A stretch of 64,000 nucleotides of DNA from Brachypterus glaber (lineage: Eukaryota > Arthropoda > Insecta > Coleoptera > Kateretidae): assembly GCA_958510825.1 (NCBI GenBank), contig OY294051.1, positions 1,860,001 through 1,924,000 on the forward strand, read 5' to 3'. Under the pieces are notes generated by a model. The model was not told where the DNA came from. It was given only the letters and a program-made list of their open reading frames with translations, and did no database searches. Each line of letters opens with the position of its first letter. Position 1 is the stretch's first letter. Both the position numbers and the translations under genes were made by a program. Below, one piece after another: positions 1 to 9,566 of the stretch.

Positions 1-44
1 ACTTCAGCAAGGCTAGAACAAATATTTTGATATTTTCGCCCATA

Positions 45-781
45 TACAGGGTGTTCCAGAACTCGCGTACCGAAATTTAAGAGGTGATTCTACATCCAAA
101 AATATGAAAAAAAGTTTCTATAAAGGTTAGTCCGGAAATGAGCCCTAAGGGAGCTACGGCCCTTCGAAGATGACGTATTGAATGGGGAACAAAAAAAAAC
201 ACCAATAAAATTTTAATGCTGCAGGGTGATTCTTCATTTAAAACTGAGCAAAAAAGTATTATACACCAAAACACCTAAATTTAATATTAAAGGAGTAATA
301 GCCTTTTAAAAAGTAACGTTTTTGGTGGCACAAAATGTTACTTCCTCTTAATTGCATTTTTTTTTTGATAACGGTTGCTCCTACAGTGTTACACTATATG
401 ATATTTTATATGTATTTTTACTCTAGAAATCTATATTTTTTACAACAAATCCAAAAAACATACACCACGAAAAGTTTGGGGCAAAAATGTTTTAAGCCTC
501 ATATATTTTGTCCGTCTGGGCACGCCTCTGGATAAATTTAAAAAATAAATTAACATAAACTTATTGCCCTTATTAATACTAGTATACATGCAAAAGCTCG
601 CAGCTCTAGCTTAAACGGTACCCGAGTTATTAATTAAAAACCTTATTTTTATTACAATTTTAAAGGGCCCTAGATCCCTTAGGGCTCATTTCCGGACCAA
701 CCTTTATAGGAACTTTTTTTATATTTTTGGATCTAGAATCACCTCTTAAATTTTGGCATGCCAGTTATGGATCACCCTGTA
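45..781. mobile_element. TIR element, TACAGGGTG family, copy 1
   Basis: Two inverted arms of about 120 bases (45-170 and 660-781) begin TACAGGGTG and end CACCCTGTA, both next to TA. The arms include the shared stretch GAGCCCTAAGGGA. A related shorter copy lies at 51664-52100 and shares an internal block. No coding capacity is visible between the arms, so this is a non-autonomous DNA element of unknown superfamily. Confidence 0.75.
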
Positions 782-1005
782 TTTTATATGTAATACATAC
801 AATCGTCTGCAGGATAGTTTAGATATTTTTAATTGTAACTTAAATACTATTAAAAAGTATAAATTTAGTCAATAAGTTTCATGGTAAATATTTAGTTGGT
901 ATTAACACAATCTATGTATTTCCCACCCAGTAATTGGCTTCGGCTGTTGGGTGTTGTATCAAATAAATAAAAAAAAATAAAAAAATAAAAAATACCCCGT
1001 TTTTC

Positions 1006-1098
1006 GCGTTATTAAAGGCATATTTTGGCTACCCCCCAAATAGGGGGTGTGTTAGGGGGGTAGCCAAAATATAAAATCCCTACAGCCTTTAATAACGC
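1006..1098. repeat. Two-tier hairpin
   Basis: The outer arms GCGTTATTAAAGGC and GCCTTTAATAACGC enclose inner arms (1020-1037 and 1055-1072) that pair over 18 bases and include TTTGGCTACCCCCC. It could be a miniature palindromic element; no family was recognised. Confidence 0.6.
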
Positions 1099-1131
1099 AG
1101 GAACCGGAGTATGAAGTGTATGAATTTTGGT

Positions 1132-1164
1132 ACAATTTGCGTTACGTAATACTGGAACGTTCCC
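1132..1164. repeat. Solo end of the GGGAACGTTC MITE
   Basis: The terminal motif (GCGTTACGTAATACT followed by GGAACGTTCCC) matches the ends of the complete copies at 1369-1491, 2440-2592 and 25941-26087. Only one end is present here. Confidence 0.6.
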
Positions 1165-1368
1165 TGTAATAATTTTTGAACGATTTTGTTACCGTATGAA
1201 ATACTGAACTATTTTGTATATTTGGAACCCCTAGCAGGGGTGCTTCTAAGGGTTCTTATTGTAATTTTTTTCCAGCGCTACCCTATTTCGCTAAAATGTA
1301 AAAAAATGTTTTTTATACATAACTTTTTTATTATTCACAATAAGAGAAAAAAATTAAAAACGCATAAG

Positions 1369-1491
1369 GTAACGTTCAAGTATTACGTAACGCAAAATTT
1401 GATCATTTTGGACTTTTTTTTCATGAGCCCCACTCTCTCAAAAAGTCCAAAATGGTCAATATTTGCGTTACGTAATACTTGAACGTTCCCT
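1369..1491. mobile_element. GGGAACGTTC palindromic MITE
   Basis: A near-perfect palindrome of about 123 bases. Both arms carry AACGTTCAAGTATTACGTAA and a GATCATTTTGGAC-like block. It is the same family as 2440-2592, 25941-26087 and the single end at 23785-23829. It is non-coding. Confidence 0.8.
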
Positions 1492-2439
1492 TTCAATACT
1501 ATGCGTCATATTGCAGGCGTTGTTCTATCAGTAGTTCTACTCCCCGAAAGTCAAGAATAGGTACCCTGGTTGATCCCGTTCACCGGTGATGTTATCACAG
1601 GACTTCCGTGCTGCAGCACCTTTAAAAACAAATTATTTATATAAAATATATTGTGTGCATTCTATTATCACTTTCAACCAGTTAACCCTAGGTTTTTCTA
1701 AAATTATTTCGACTTCCTTTGTAATTTTAATTATTCCCTCGTTCGCTCGAGTAAAAACAGGGTGAAAGCCAATTTAGGCCAGTAAGTAAAGAGAACCTGC
1801 TACAGCCAGGCGATTATAGCACTACGCACTAAATTAAAAACGGTTGATATTTTTGCTCTGTAAGTCTACCTACAGTGAAAGCACAGATTTCAAGCCAAAC
1901 TATTAATCTGAGCTTATTATATGTCTATATTTTCGGAATCAACGCCTCGAAATCTATCGACATGATTTTTTTTCAAAAAAATCCAAGCGATGGTTGAAAT
2001 TGATAATTTTGTGACCATTTACATGGAAAAAAAAGTGATTTTTGGCCATTTTGGACCATTTTTTAAAATAGAGAGAGAGAGAGGAGAAGAGAGAGAGAGA
2101 GAGCGGCATAACTTCGAAAATATTAGAGATTTGCAAAAGAAATATCAGAAATCTCTTCGGATATCCCGAAAATTTCAAAAAATCTTATTTTCTGTATTCA
2201 AAAATCTCAGAAGTCCTTTTGGAAGTGGTCCACCACTTGTTTTATATATAAAAAGCCTATTTTGGCGAAAAATATAAATACAGATAAACATGTTTCGGAT
2301 TGTCTCTCTGTGGGTCTGCCCGAAAAAAAAAAATTTGACCACGATAACTTGAAAAATGATTTTTTTTTCAATATTAGTTACTATTATTAGGCACTATTAA
2401 GTACTTACTTTTTTTAAGAGACTAGTCCGGTTGTGTAAA
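1492..2439. other. No gene seen; contains a GA tract
   Basis: Mostly AT-rich sequence with short overlapping open frames that show no recognisable protein. A (GA)n tract lies at 2071-2103. Around 2300-2350 there is a weak copy of the sequence CCACGATAACTT, which recurs beside the (CTGT)n tracts of this window. Confidence 0.5.
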
Positions 2440-2592
2440 GGGAACGTTCAAGTATTACGTAACGCAAATTTTGATCATTTTGGACCCCCAACCCACCCCC
2501 GTAACGCTATTCTCCTATACCATTAACATGGGCCTAACACTTTTAAATGACCCCCCCGCCCTAGGAGCGTTACGTAATACTTGAACGTTCCC
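2440..2592. mobile_element. GGGAACGTTC palindromic MITE
   Basis: A 153-base element beginning GGGAACGTTCAAGTATTACG and ending in its inverse. The unpaired centre contains the block ATACCATTAACATGGGC. The same element is present in reverse orientation at 25941-26087, including the GTAACGCT and CCTAGG subterminal blocks. The target duplication is unclear. Confidence 0.85.
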
Positions 2593-2971
2593 AAACTTGC
2601 CCAAAACACCCACTTGACTTAGAGTGTCTTAGTGTGGCGTTTTCGGTCTTAACAGAAAACAACTACTCGACTGGCTTATAATTCCATAATGTTAAAAGGG
2701 CGCAAGTAAAGTTGGCTGTGATCGTTCATTGTTCGTTTCCGTGACAAAATTACAATTTTGCGTGGTTAATTAACAGTGGGGATAGTAATCTGTGCGCTCA
2801 TTATCATACAAATGCCTCGGACTGTTACACTGGTTGTCACAATTATTATCAGTACCAGTAAAAAATAAGAGCTCTACTAGTAACGCAATCCTCGGTAACA
2901 CAAAAAATCCAGAAGGCCGTAGGAATTCTGTCACCACACAGAGATGAGACTCTCTTTGACAGTTAACTTAA
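2593..2971. other. No feature recognised
   Basis: Sequence of ordinary base composition with no long open frame and no match to the other repeat families seen in this window. Confidence 0.5.
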
Positions 2972-3110
2972 GGCCTATCGAAAAGCTTGCATAAGAACAT
3001 AAAACATAAGAACGCGATGCCGTGATTGGCTTACAAGATACATGGGTGCACATCAAGCCAATTACAGCATCTCATTGTTATGCGTTGTTATGCAAGCCTG
3101 TGGATATGCC
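2972..3110. mobile_element. GGCCTATC palindromic MITE, copy 1
   Basis: The inverted ends GGCCTATCGAAAAGCTTGCA and TGCAAGCCTGTGGATATGCC bound about 140 bases that fold on themselves. A second copy is at 9452-9566. The two copies sit on either side of the Bel-Pao insertion in different flanking sequence. Confidence 0.7.
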
Positions 3111-3147
3111 CTTAGTATGTTTCTAAAACCCTTCTATTCACTTACAG

Positions 3148-3290
3148 TGCACCCCCTCTTAACTTTTGAAGTAGTTGAAATATCGACTTTAAAACTCGTA
3201 AATAAGACAACTTAAACTATCTTTTTACATACATTTGATATTTTCAGCTCTTAAAATATGGGCAGGGTGGCATGGAGGTTAATTTTTTAA
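3148..3290. repeat. Dispersed repeat R, interrupted next to the Bel-Pao element
   Basis: The block with CCCTCTTAACTTTTGAA, ATCGACTT and TTAAAATATGG recurs at 21985-22120. It also recurs as a palindromic pair at 38572-38742. The Bel-Pao element inserted a few bases downstream. Confidence 0.6.
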
Positions 3291-3300
3291 ATGATAAGGG

Positions 3301-3468
3301 TGTAAGATTTAGATATTACCTTTACCTATAACCTGTTTTACCTTAATGATATTGTCAGATTTTGATAGAGAGAAAATATATGTCAGATATATTTTAATTT
3401 AGAATAAAGAAACTTGATTGTTTATCGTGTGCATTATTCGGTGAATATTGTGACGATTAGATTTTACA
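3301..3468 (+). repeat. 5' LTR of the Bel-Pao element
   Basis: Begins TGTAAGATT and ends ATTTTACA. Its 168 bases are the same as the right LTR at 8778-8945. An AATAAA-like signal (AGAATAAAGAAAC) lies about 70 bases before its end. Confidence 0.95.
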
Positions 3469-3470
3469 TT

Positions 3471-3488
3471 TGGTGACCCCGACGTGAT
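3471..3488 (+). other. Primer-binding site of the Bel-Pao element
   Basis: TGGTGACCCCGACGTGAT follows the 5' LTR after two bases. It has the TGG start expected for pairing with the 3' end of a tRNA, and it lies in the correct position for minus-strand priming. The tRNA was not identified. Confidence 0.75.
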
Positions 3489-3495
3489 CTACAAG

Positions 3496-6039
3496 ATGAA
3501 CAGATTAGTTAAAGAAAAAGAAATGTATTTAACGTGTTTTGAACAAAACGCCGAGAGAGTTGAAGAAGAAAGTAATAAAACTCACATGGATATTTGTGTA
3601 GTTAAAACTAAAATGAAAATACTCGAGAGTAATTATGAGACTTTAAATGGTTCATATATGAAAATAATTGAAATGATGTTACAAGATGAAACATATGGTG
3701 ATGAAGAATTAGTTAAAACGAACAAAGAAAAGTATAAGGTAATGGAGAGATTTAATATTATTAGTATTACACTAGATTTAAAACTTTCAAAAGATAATTT
3801 TGAGGCAAAATCCAACGATAGCAATAGAACCAAAATAAGATTGCCCAAAATTGATATTTATAAATTTGGTGGAGATTTAAAAGAATGGCTTCCATTTTGG
3901 AGCAATTTTAAGAGAATACACGAAAATAATGATATAGATACAGAAGATAAGTTTCAGTACCTACTACAGGCAATTATACCAAAGTCTCGAGCAGGTCAGT
4001 TAATTGAAAGCTATCCTCCAACAGCTAATAATTATGAGAAGGCTTTGGATAGTCTTAAGTCTAGATTTGGAAGGGAAGATTTATTAATCGAAGTTTATGT
4101 AAGGGAGTTGTTAAAATTAATAATAAATAACTTGAATATTAAAAGCAAATTAAGTACTTTGTATGACAAATTGTCTACCCAGTTACGTGCTTTAGAAACT
4201 CTAGGCATATCTTCCGAAAAATATGCTGCCATTCTGTATCCTTTAGTTGAATCGTGTTTGCCAGAAGAAGTTCTTCGTGTTTGGCAAAGGAGCGAGAAGT
4301 TTTCTACAATCATAACGTTACAATTAAGATTAGATTATTTAATGGAGTTTCTTATGAAAGAAGTAGAAAATGAAGAACGTATAGCTCTGGCCACGACAGG
4401 ATTTGATTTGATTAAAATAAAGAAAGTTTCTGAACAAACTCAGCAAGCGATTCCAACAGCTTCTGGTTTATTAGTGCAAAATAAAAATAAATTTATTTGC
4501 ATCTTTTGTAACGAAGGACATTTTAATGACACCTGTCCAAAAGCTTATGAGATTCTTTTATATGAAAGAAAAAGGATAGCAGCTTCTAAGGGTTGCTGTT
4601 TGAATTGTTTAAGATTTGGTCACTTTGCTCGCAGATGCAGATCGTCAATTAAGTGTGACAAATGCAATGGTCGACACGCTTCACTAATGTGCCCCGAAAA
4701 TGAAGAGACTATTAAAAATGTCGAAGAAAAAAACAACGTAGAAGTTAAAAAAATTGAAAGTCAAACTACAAAAAATGAAACTTTATCGAACCAGACATTT
4801 AGTCACGTTTTTCTCCAAACATTGGCCGTTAATTTAATTGGAAAACACAACAAAACTCGCCGTGCAAGAGCTTTGATAGATACAGGGTCTCAGCGTTCAT
4901 ATATTTTGAAGAAAACTGCTAGAGAAATGAATTTTGAGTCCGTAAATGAAGAAGATGTAATTCATGGTTTATTTGGAGGTGTCAATTCGGAGCCTGTATC
5001 TCATAAAATATTTCAAGTAAATATTAAAAGTTTAGATAATTCTTATTTATACAATTTTGAAGCCCTAGATCAAAATGTTATTTGTGGAACGATTTCTCCA
5101 GTTAAAGATGGTATTTGGCTAGAAGAACTTAAGTCACTGGGTATAAGTTTGTCAGATGTAAATATTGATAGTGAAATAGAGATATTGATTGGAGCAGATA
5201 TAATAGGAAAATTATTAACTGGAGATCGAAAAGTTTTAGATTGTGGTTTAGTTGCCTTAGAAACAAAATTAGGATGGACTTTAATGGGTAAAATAATTAC
5301 TAATGAGTACAGTATGTCATCTTTAACAGTAACATCACTTTTTTCACAAAATTCAAATCTATCAAATCTTTGGAGTTTGGATGTCATTGGAATTTCAGAT
5401 CCGGTAGCTGAAAAAGATAGAAAAGAAATTGAAGAGGCTGTAAAAAATCATTTTTTAGAAACTGTAACTATAGACAAGAATGGTAGATATGAAGTAAGTC
5501 TTCCATGGAAAGAAAATCATACTCATTTACATGATAATTACTATTTGGCTGAAAAAAGATTGGAAACTTTAAATACACGTTTAAAGAAAAATGGGTTTTA
5601 TGCAGCATATGATGAGGTATTTGATGATTGGTTAGACGAAGAAATAATTGAACTCGTGCCTAAAGAAGAAGAAAATAAAGAATGTCATTATCTAAGTCAC
5701 CATGGGGTTATTAAATTAAGTAGCGCAACAACCAAGGTAAGACCTGTATTTAATGCATCGGCAAAAACAAATGCATCTCCATCTTTAAATCATTGCTTAG
5801 AAAAAGGAGTAAATTTGATAGAACTTATACCCTCCATGTTGATTAAATTTAGAATAAAAAAATTGGGTGTGATAGCCGATATTAAGAAAGCATTTCTTCA
5901 AATAAGTTTAAATATCAACGATAGAGATTTTCTAAGATTCCTTTGGTATGATAAAAATGGAAAGTTGAAAAAAATACAGGCACACAAGAGTAGTGTTTGG
6001 TGTCAATGCAAGTCCTTTTTTGCTCGGTGCTGTTATTAA
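3496..6039 (+). CDS. Bel-Pao gag, protease and N-terminal reverse transcriptase
   Basis: The first ATG (3496) follows the primer-binding site. The protein has a helical gag region, then three zinc knuckles of the CX2CX3-4HX4C type (first residues CIFCNEGH, CLNCLRFGH and CDKCNGRH, roughly residues 335-405). A retroviral-type aspartic protease motif DTGS follows (about residue 465, in RALIDTGSQ). The N-terminal half of reverse transcriptase contains motif A as VIADIKKAFLQ. The frame is lost just after that motif: an apparent extra base near 5986-5989 moves reading into a stop at 6039, while the rest of pol continues in the next frame. A normal Bel-Pao element encodes all of this as one polyprotein. 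The break lies inside the RT domain, where programmed frameshifting would be unusual, so mutation or sequencing error is more likely. Confidence 0.9.
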   Translation: MNRLVKEKEMYLTCFEQNAERVEEESNKTHMDICVVKTKMKILESNYETLNGSYMKIIEMMLQDETYGDEELVKTNKEKYKVMERFNIISITLDLKLSKDNFEAKSNDSNRTKIRLPKIDIYKFGGDLKEWLPFWSNFKRIHENNDIDTEDKFQYLLQAIIPKSRAGQLIESYPPTANNYEKALDSLKSRFGREDLLIEVYVRELLKLIINNLNIKSKLSTLYDKLSTQLRALETLGISSEKYAAILYPLVESCLPEEVLRVWQRSEKFSTIITLQLRLDYLMEFLMKEVENEERIALATTGFDLIKIKKVSEQTQQAIPTASGLLVQNKNKFICIFCNEGHFNDTCPKAYEILLYERKRIAASKGCCLNCLRFGHFARRCRSSIKCDKCNGRHASLMCPENEETIKNVEEKNNVEVKKIESQTTKNETLSNQTFSHVFLQTLAVNLIGKHNKTRRARALIDTGSQRSYILKKTAREMNFESVNEEDVIHGLFGGVNSEPVSHKIFQVNIKSLDNSYLYNFEALDQNVICGTISPVKDGIWLEELKSLGISLSDVNIDSEIEILIGADIIGKLLTGDRKVLDCGLVALETKLGWTLMGKIITNEYSMSSLTVTSLFSQNSNLSNLWSLDVIGISDPVAEKDRKEIEEAVKNHFLETVTIDKNGRYEVSLPWKENHTHLHDNYYLAEKRLETLNTRLKKNGFYAAYDEVFDDWLDEEIIELVPKEEENKECHYLSHHGVIKLSSATTKVRPVFNASAKTNASPSLNHCLEKGVNLIELIPSMLIKFRIKKLGVIADIKKAFLQISLNINDRDFLRFLWYDKNGKLKKIQAHKSSVWCQCKSFFARCCY

Positions 6040-8743
6040 TTATCATTTAAAGAAAATGCAGAATGACAAAAAATACTCTGAAAATAATATCAAAACACTG
6101 CTGGAGAGTTTTTATGTAGATAATTGCATAACAAGTTTTGATTCAGAAGAACAGGTTCAAGAATTTATTCTTGAAGCAACAAAAGTAATGGCAGAAGCTA
6201 AGTTCGATTTAAGGTTATGGGAATATACTGACGTTGAGAGTGGAGATAATGATCTAGCTTCTGTGTTAGGTTTGAAATGGGATAAAAGAGATGATGTTTT
6301 AAAACTGTCGTTAGAAAACCTTAAGGATGAAAATATTAAATGCACTAAAAAGAATATATTGTCGGCTGCGAATAAAATCTTTGATCCCATTGGTTTTGCT
6401 GCTCCTTATTTATTACTTCCTAAAATTATGCTGCAGAAATTATGTTTATTAAAATTAGGCTGGAACGCAGAAGCTCCTGAAGAAATATCTAAACAGTTTA
6501 AGGAATGGTTTAAAGAAATTAAAGAATTAAATAATTTAAAGATACCTAGATGGGTAACCCAGGAAGTAAGTCCAAATGAAGAAAATATTAGCTTACACTT
6601 ATTCTGTGATGCTAGTCAACTAGCTTATTCTGCTCTAGTGTTTTTAAGAATTCAATCTTCAAGAGAAAATGTTGTTCACGTTCAACTTGTGCAAGCAAAA
6701 GCACGAGTAGCTCCTGCTAAAAAGATCTCTATTTGTAGATTAGAATTACTTGCAGCCACGATTGGAAGTCGTTTACTTAATAATATAATAAAAGTTTTAA
6801 AAGATAAATTTGTATTTTCTGTATACTGTTGGACAGACTCAACTACAGCGTTATCATGGATAAATAAAGGAGACATCTGGAAGCCATTTGTGAAGAATAG
6901 AGTTGATGAAATTAGAGCATTAACTAGTGAGTTTTCATGGAAATTTGTTCCAGGTGATATAAATCCTGCAGATTTGCCATCAAGAGGATGTTCAGTAAAA
7001 CATTTAATAAAAGAAAAATGGTGGGAAGGTCCTCAGTGGTTAAAAAAGTCATATTCAGATTGGCCTGTGCAAAAGTTTGAGGTAAATGAAGCAATGATAA
7101 ATGAAGAGAAACAAAAAAAGATAATTAACTTATTAGTTATTCAAGAAGACTACTCATGGTTGTACAGAAAATTTTCAAAGTATGATAAAATACTTAATAT
7201 GGTAGCTTGGATGAATCGTTTTATATATAACTGCACAAATTTAAAAAATAGACGAAGTGGCCCCTTATCAGTTGAAGAAATTGAGTTTAGCGAGACAATT
7301 GTTATAAAATTGATTCAAAAGGAGACTTTTAATACATTAGAATTTAAACAGTTTGGATCATTAACTTTGTTTGAAGATAATATGGGACTTTTAAGAATAC
7401 GTACGAAGATTTCAGAACGTCAAGATTGTAAAAACTTTTTATATCCATATCTTTTGCCATCAAAACATCCCATCGTAAGAATGTTGATCTTCGATAGCCA
7501 TGTAAAAAATTGCCATAGTGGAGTTCAAACCATGTTGAGTATTTTGAGAGAAAACTTTTGGATAATTAATGGCAGAAAAACCATTAGATCAGTTATTTCT
7601 AAATGTATCAAATGTAGAAGGTTTGAGAGTAGGAAGTGTGTTGAACAAACAGTTGAGCTTCCTAATGATAGAGTAAGGGATGGAAAGGTCTTCGAAATAT
7701 GCGGAACGGACATGGCTGGACCACTCTTCCTCAGAGACAAATCTAAAGTATGGATATGCATTTTTACTTGTGCTATATACCGAGCAATACATTTAGAATT
7801 AGTAAGTTCGTTATCTACCGATTCTTTTATTCAAGCTTTGAGAAGGTTCATTGCCAGAAGAGGAAGGCCTTTGATAATTTACAGTGATAATGGAACAAAT
7901 TACTTAGGAACGAGTAATGCTTTGAATTCAATTTGCTGGGAAGATGTCAAACGTTTTGGTACAGTGGAAAGAATCAAATGGAAGTTTAATCCACCTACAG
8001 CTGCTTGGTGGGGAGGATGGTGGGAGCGTTTAATCAAAATTTTAAAAGGTATTTTAAGAAGAACTTTGGGAAAAGCTGCAGTTACAATGGAAGAACTCGC
8101 AACATTGATATGTGAATGTGAAGCTGTGATCAACTCTAGGCCAATTACATATGTCTCAGAAGATTGTTCTGATAAAAGATGTTTAACACCTTCCATGTTC
8201 CTCCATGAAATTAACGAAACAGGCGTTCCTGACTTAAATAAGGTAGAAGCAAACGATATACGAAAAAGAATACGATATAGGTTAAAATTGAGAGAAGATT
8301 TAAAAAAGAGGTTTAGAAATGAATATTTAGGTCAATTGGCTCTAAAAAGAACAAAATGTTACGATAATGATATTAAAGTAGGAGATATAGTTTTGATTGG
8401 ATCAGATGATGCTAAACGTCTAGAATGGCCTTTGGCTAAAATAATAGAGGCAATAAAAGGAAAAGATGGAAAGACAAGAGTTGTTAGGTTAAAAACCCAA
8501 AATAATATATTGTTGAGACCAATTCAAAGGATTTTTCCACTTGAAATATTCGATAGTGAAGGTAAAAGGCACGTAAATTTGAACGAAGTTGGAGATGTTC
8601 CAAAAACGTTAGAAACCGATATTAAGAATAAAACTTTAGAAACGATAAAGGACAGCAAAGAGAAAAGACCTGTCGAAGAGGCTGTCTCAAGAACTAGAAG
8701 TGGTAGGGAAATTAAAATGCCAGATAGATATGGTTACAATTAA
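5990..8743 (+). CDS. Bel-Pao pol: reverse transcriptase C-half, RNase H, integrase
   Basis: This is the continuation of the polyprotein in the second frame; it has no start of its own. It opens at the RT segment VVFGVNASPFLL. The RT catalytic box reads YVDN instead of YVDD, a variant I recall from other insect Bel-Pao elements. RNase H shows LFCDAS, RLELLAA and WTDSTTAL. Integrase has an HHCC-type zinc-binding region (HVKNCHSG, then CIKCRRF) and the catalytic residues in GTDMAGP, YSDNGTNY and WWERL. The C-terminal tail (VVRLKT, LRPIQRIFPLE) is typical of the family. No stop interrupts it before 8741-8743, so enzymatic function probably needs only the upstream frame to be continuous. It acts in reverse transcription and chromosomal integration of the element. 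Confidence 0.92.
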   Translation, partial: VVFGVNASPFLLGAVINYHLKKMQNDKKYSENNIKTLLESFYVDNCITSFDSEEQVQEFILEATKVMAEAKFDLRLWEYTDVESGDNDLASVLGLKWDKRDDVLKLSLENLKDENIKCTKKNILSAANKIFDPIGFAAPYLLLPKIMLQKLCLLKLGWNAEAPEEISKQFKEWFKEIKELNNLKIPRWVTQEVSPNEENISLHLFCDASQLAYSALVFLRIQSSRENVVHVQLVQAKARVAPAKKISICRLELLAATIGSRLLNNIIKVLKDKFVFSVYCWTDSTTALSWINKGDIWKPFVKNRVDEIRALTSEFSWKFVPGDINPADLPSRGCSVKHLIKEKWWEGPQWLKKSYSDWPVQKFEVNEAMINEEKQKKIINLLVIQEDYSWLYRKFSKYDKILNMVAWMNRFIYNCTNLKNRRSGPLSVEEIEFSETIVIKLIQKETFNTLEFKQFGSLTLFEDNMGLLRIRTKISERQDCKNFLYPYLLPSKHPIVRMLIFDSHVKNCHSGVQTMLSILRENFWIINGRKTIRSVISKCIKCRRFESRKCVEQTVELPNDRVRDGKVFEICGTDMAGPLFLRDKSKVWICIFTCAIYRAIHLELVSSLSTDSFIQALRRFIARRGRPLIIYSDNGTNYLGTSNALNSICWEDVKRFGTVERIKWKFNPPTAAWWGGWWERLIKILKGILRRTLGKAAVTMEELATLICECEAVINSRPITYVSEDCSDKRCLTPSMFLHEINETGVPDLNKVEANDIRKRIRYRLKLREDLKKRFRNEYLGQLALKRTKCYDNDIKVGDIVLIGSDDAKRLEWPLAKIIEAIKGKDGKTRVVRLKTQNNILLRPIQRIFPLEIFDSEGKRHVNLNEVGDVPKTLETDIKNKTLETIKDSKEKRPVEEAVSRTRSGREIKMPDRYGYN

Positions 8744-8766
8744 TAAAATTAAATTTATTTTGTTAT

Positions 8767-8777
8767 GGGTTGGAGGA
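8767..8777 (+). other. Purine-rich tract before the 3' LTR
   Basis: GGGTTGGAGGA lies directly against the 3' LTR, where the plus-strand primer of LTR elements is found. It is short and not purely purine. Confidence 0.5.
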
Positions 8778-8945
8778 TGTAAGATTTAGATATTACCTTT
8801 ACCTATAACCTGTTTTACCTTAATGATATTGTCAGATTTTGATAGAGAGAAAATATATGTCAGATATATTTTAATTTAGAATAAAGAAACTTGATTGTTT
8901 ATCGTGTGCATTATTCGGTGAATATTGTGACGATTAGATTTTACA
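8778..8945 (+). repeat. 3' LTR of the Bel-Pao element
   Basis: It appears identical to the 5' LTR over 168 bases and is followed by the target duplication AAGGG (8946-8950). Confidence 0.95.
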
Positions 8946-8950
8946 AAGGG

Positions 8951-9451
8951 CATCGTACGATACAGCTTATAAAATACTCTATTTTACCTATATATTTTAA
9001 TTTTTTTGCACATTTTTTTTGTGCTTTAAAATAGGGTTAATAATAGGTATTTTCGTCAAAATTTCTTTAAAAAAATCAAACAATTTTTGTAAAATGATCA
9101 ATTTTATGATGCAAAAATATAAATTATACTTATAAACTATAGTCCGTCCAATTATGCAAGATAGTAGTTTAAAATTCCCGCGATTTTTAAGCTACATCAT
9201 TGGTTAAAAATTTGTACCTTTTAACATAAAATATTGTGACATTTTTTGTCTAGTTAAAGCTAATAAAAGAAGAGAAAGTTACATAAAAAAATTGTTAGTT
9301 AATTTTATTTTGTATGGTATTGAAAAAGGTACTTTTTTTGTTTATTCTTCATACACTCACACTAAATTAGGAGAATCTAAATATTGTACAAACGTAAATT
9401 ATATTGAACACAAGGAAAACGTCAAATTTTTAGGTTACAATTACAACTTCA
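8951..9451. other. AT-rich flank, no gene seen
   Basis: T-rich sequence with poly-T runs and one short open frame without recognisable protein. The phrase around 9140-9160 (AGTCCGTCCAATTATGCAAG) is partly mirrored at 9680-9705 (CTTGCATAACTGGACGG), so the region 9143-9705 may be an eroded inverted-repeat element. Confidence 0.4.
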
Positions 9452-9566
9452 GGCATATCCAAAGGCTCGCATAACAACCATTACAAGATACGTGACGACA
9501 CATCAAGCCAATCCTGGCATCGCATTCTTATGTACTATGCTTGTTATGCGAGTCTTTGGATAGGCC
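9452..9566. mobile_element. GGCCTATC palindromic MITE, copy 2
   Basis: The ends GGCATATCCAAAGGCTCGCA and TGCGAGTCTTTGGATAGGCC are inverted copies of one another. It matches 2972-3110. Confidence 0.7.

Larger units (their letters stand above)
3301..8945 (+). mobile_element. Complete Bel-Pao LTR retrotransposon
   Basis: A 5,645-base element: two LTRs of 168 bases, a primer-binding site just inside the left LTR, a gag-pol coding region, a short purine-rich tract and the right LTR. The LTRs look identical base for base, and the 5-bp target duplication AAGGG is intact at 3296-3300 and 8946-8950. These features indicate a very recent insertion. The domain order is gag with zinc knuckles, protease, reverse transcriptase, RNase H and integrase, as in the Bel-Pao superfamily; no envelope gene is seen. 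The coding region is split by an apparent single-base frameshift near 5986-5989. Confidence 0.95.

Noticed and set aside
6112..6130. YVDN instead of YVDD in Bel-Pao reverse transcriptase as a disabling change
   Set aside because: I recall this variant from other insect Bel-Pao elements, so it is not treated as damage here.
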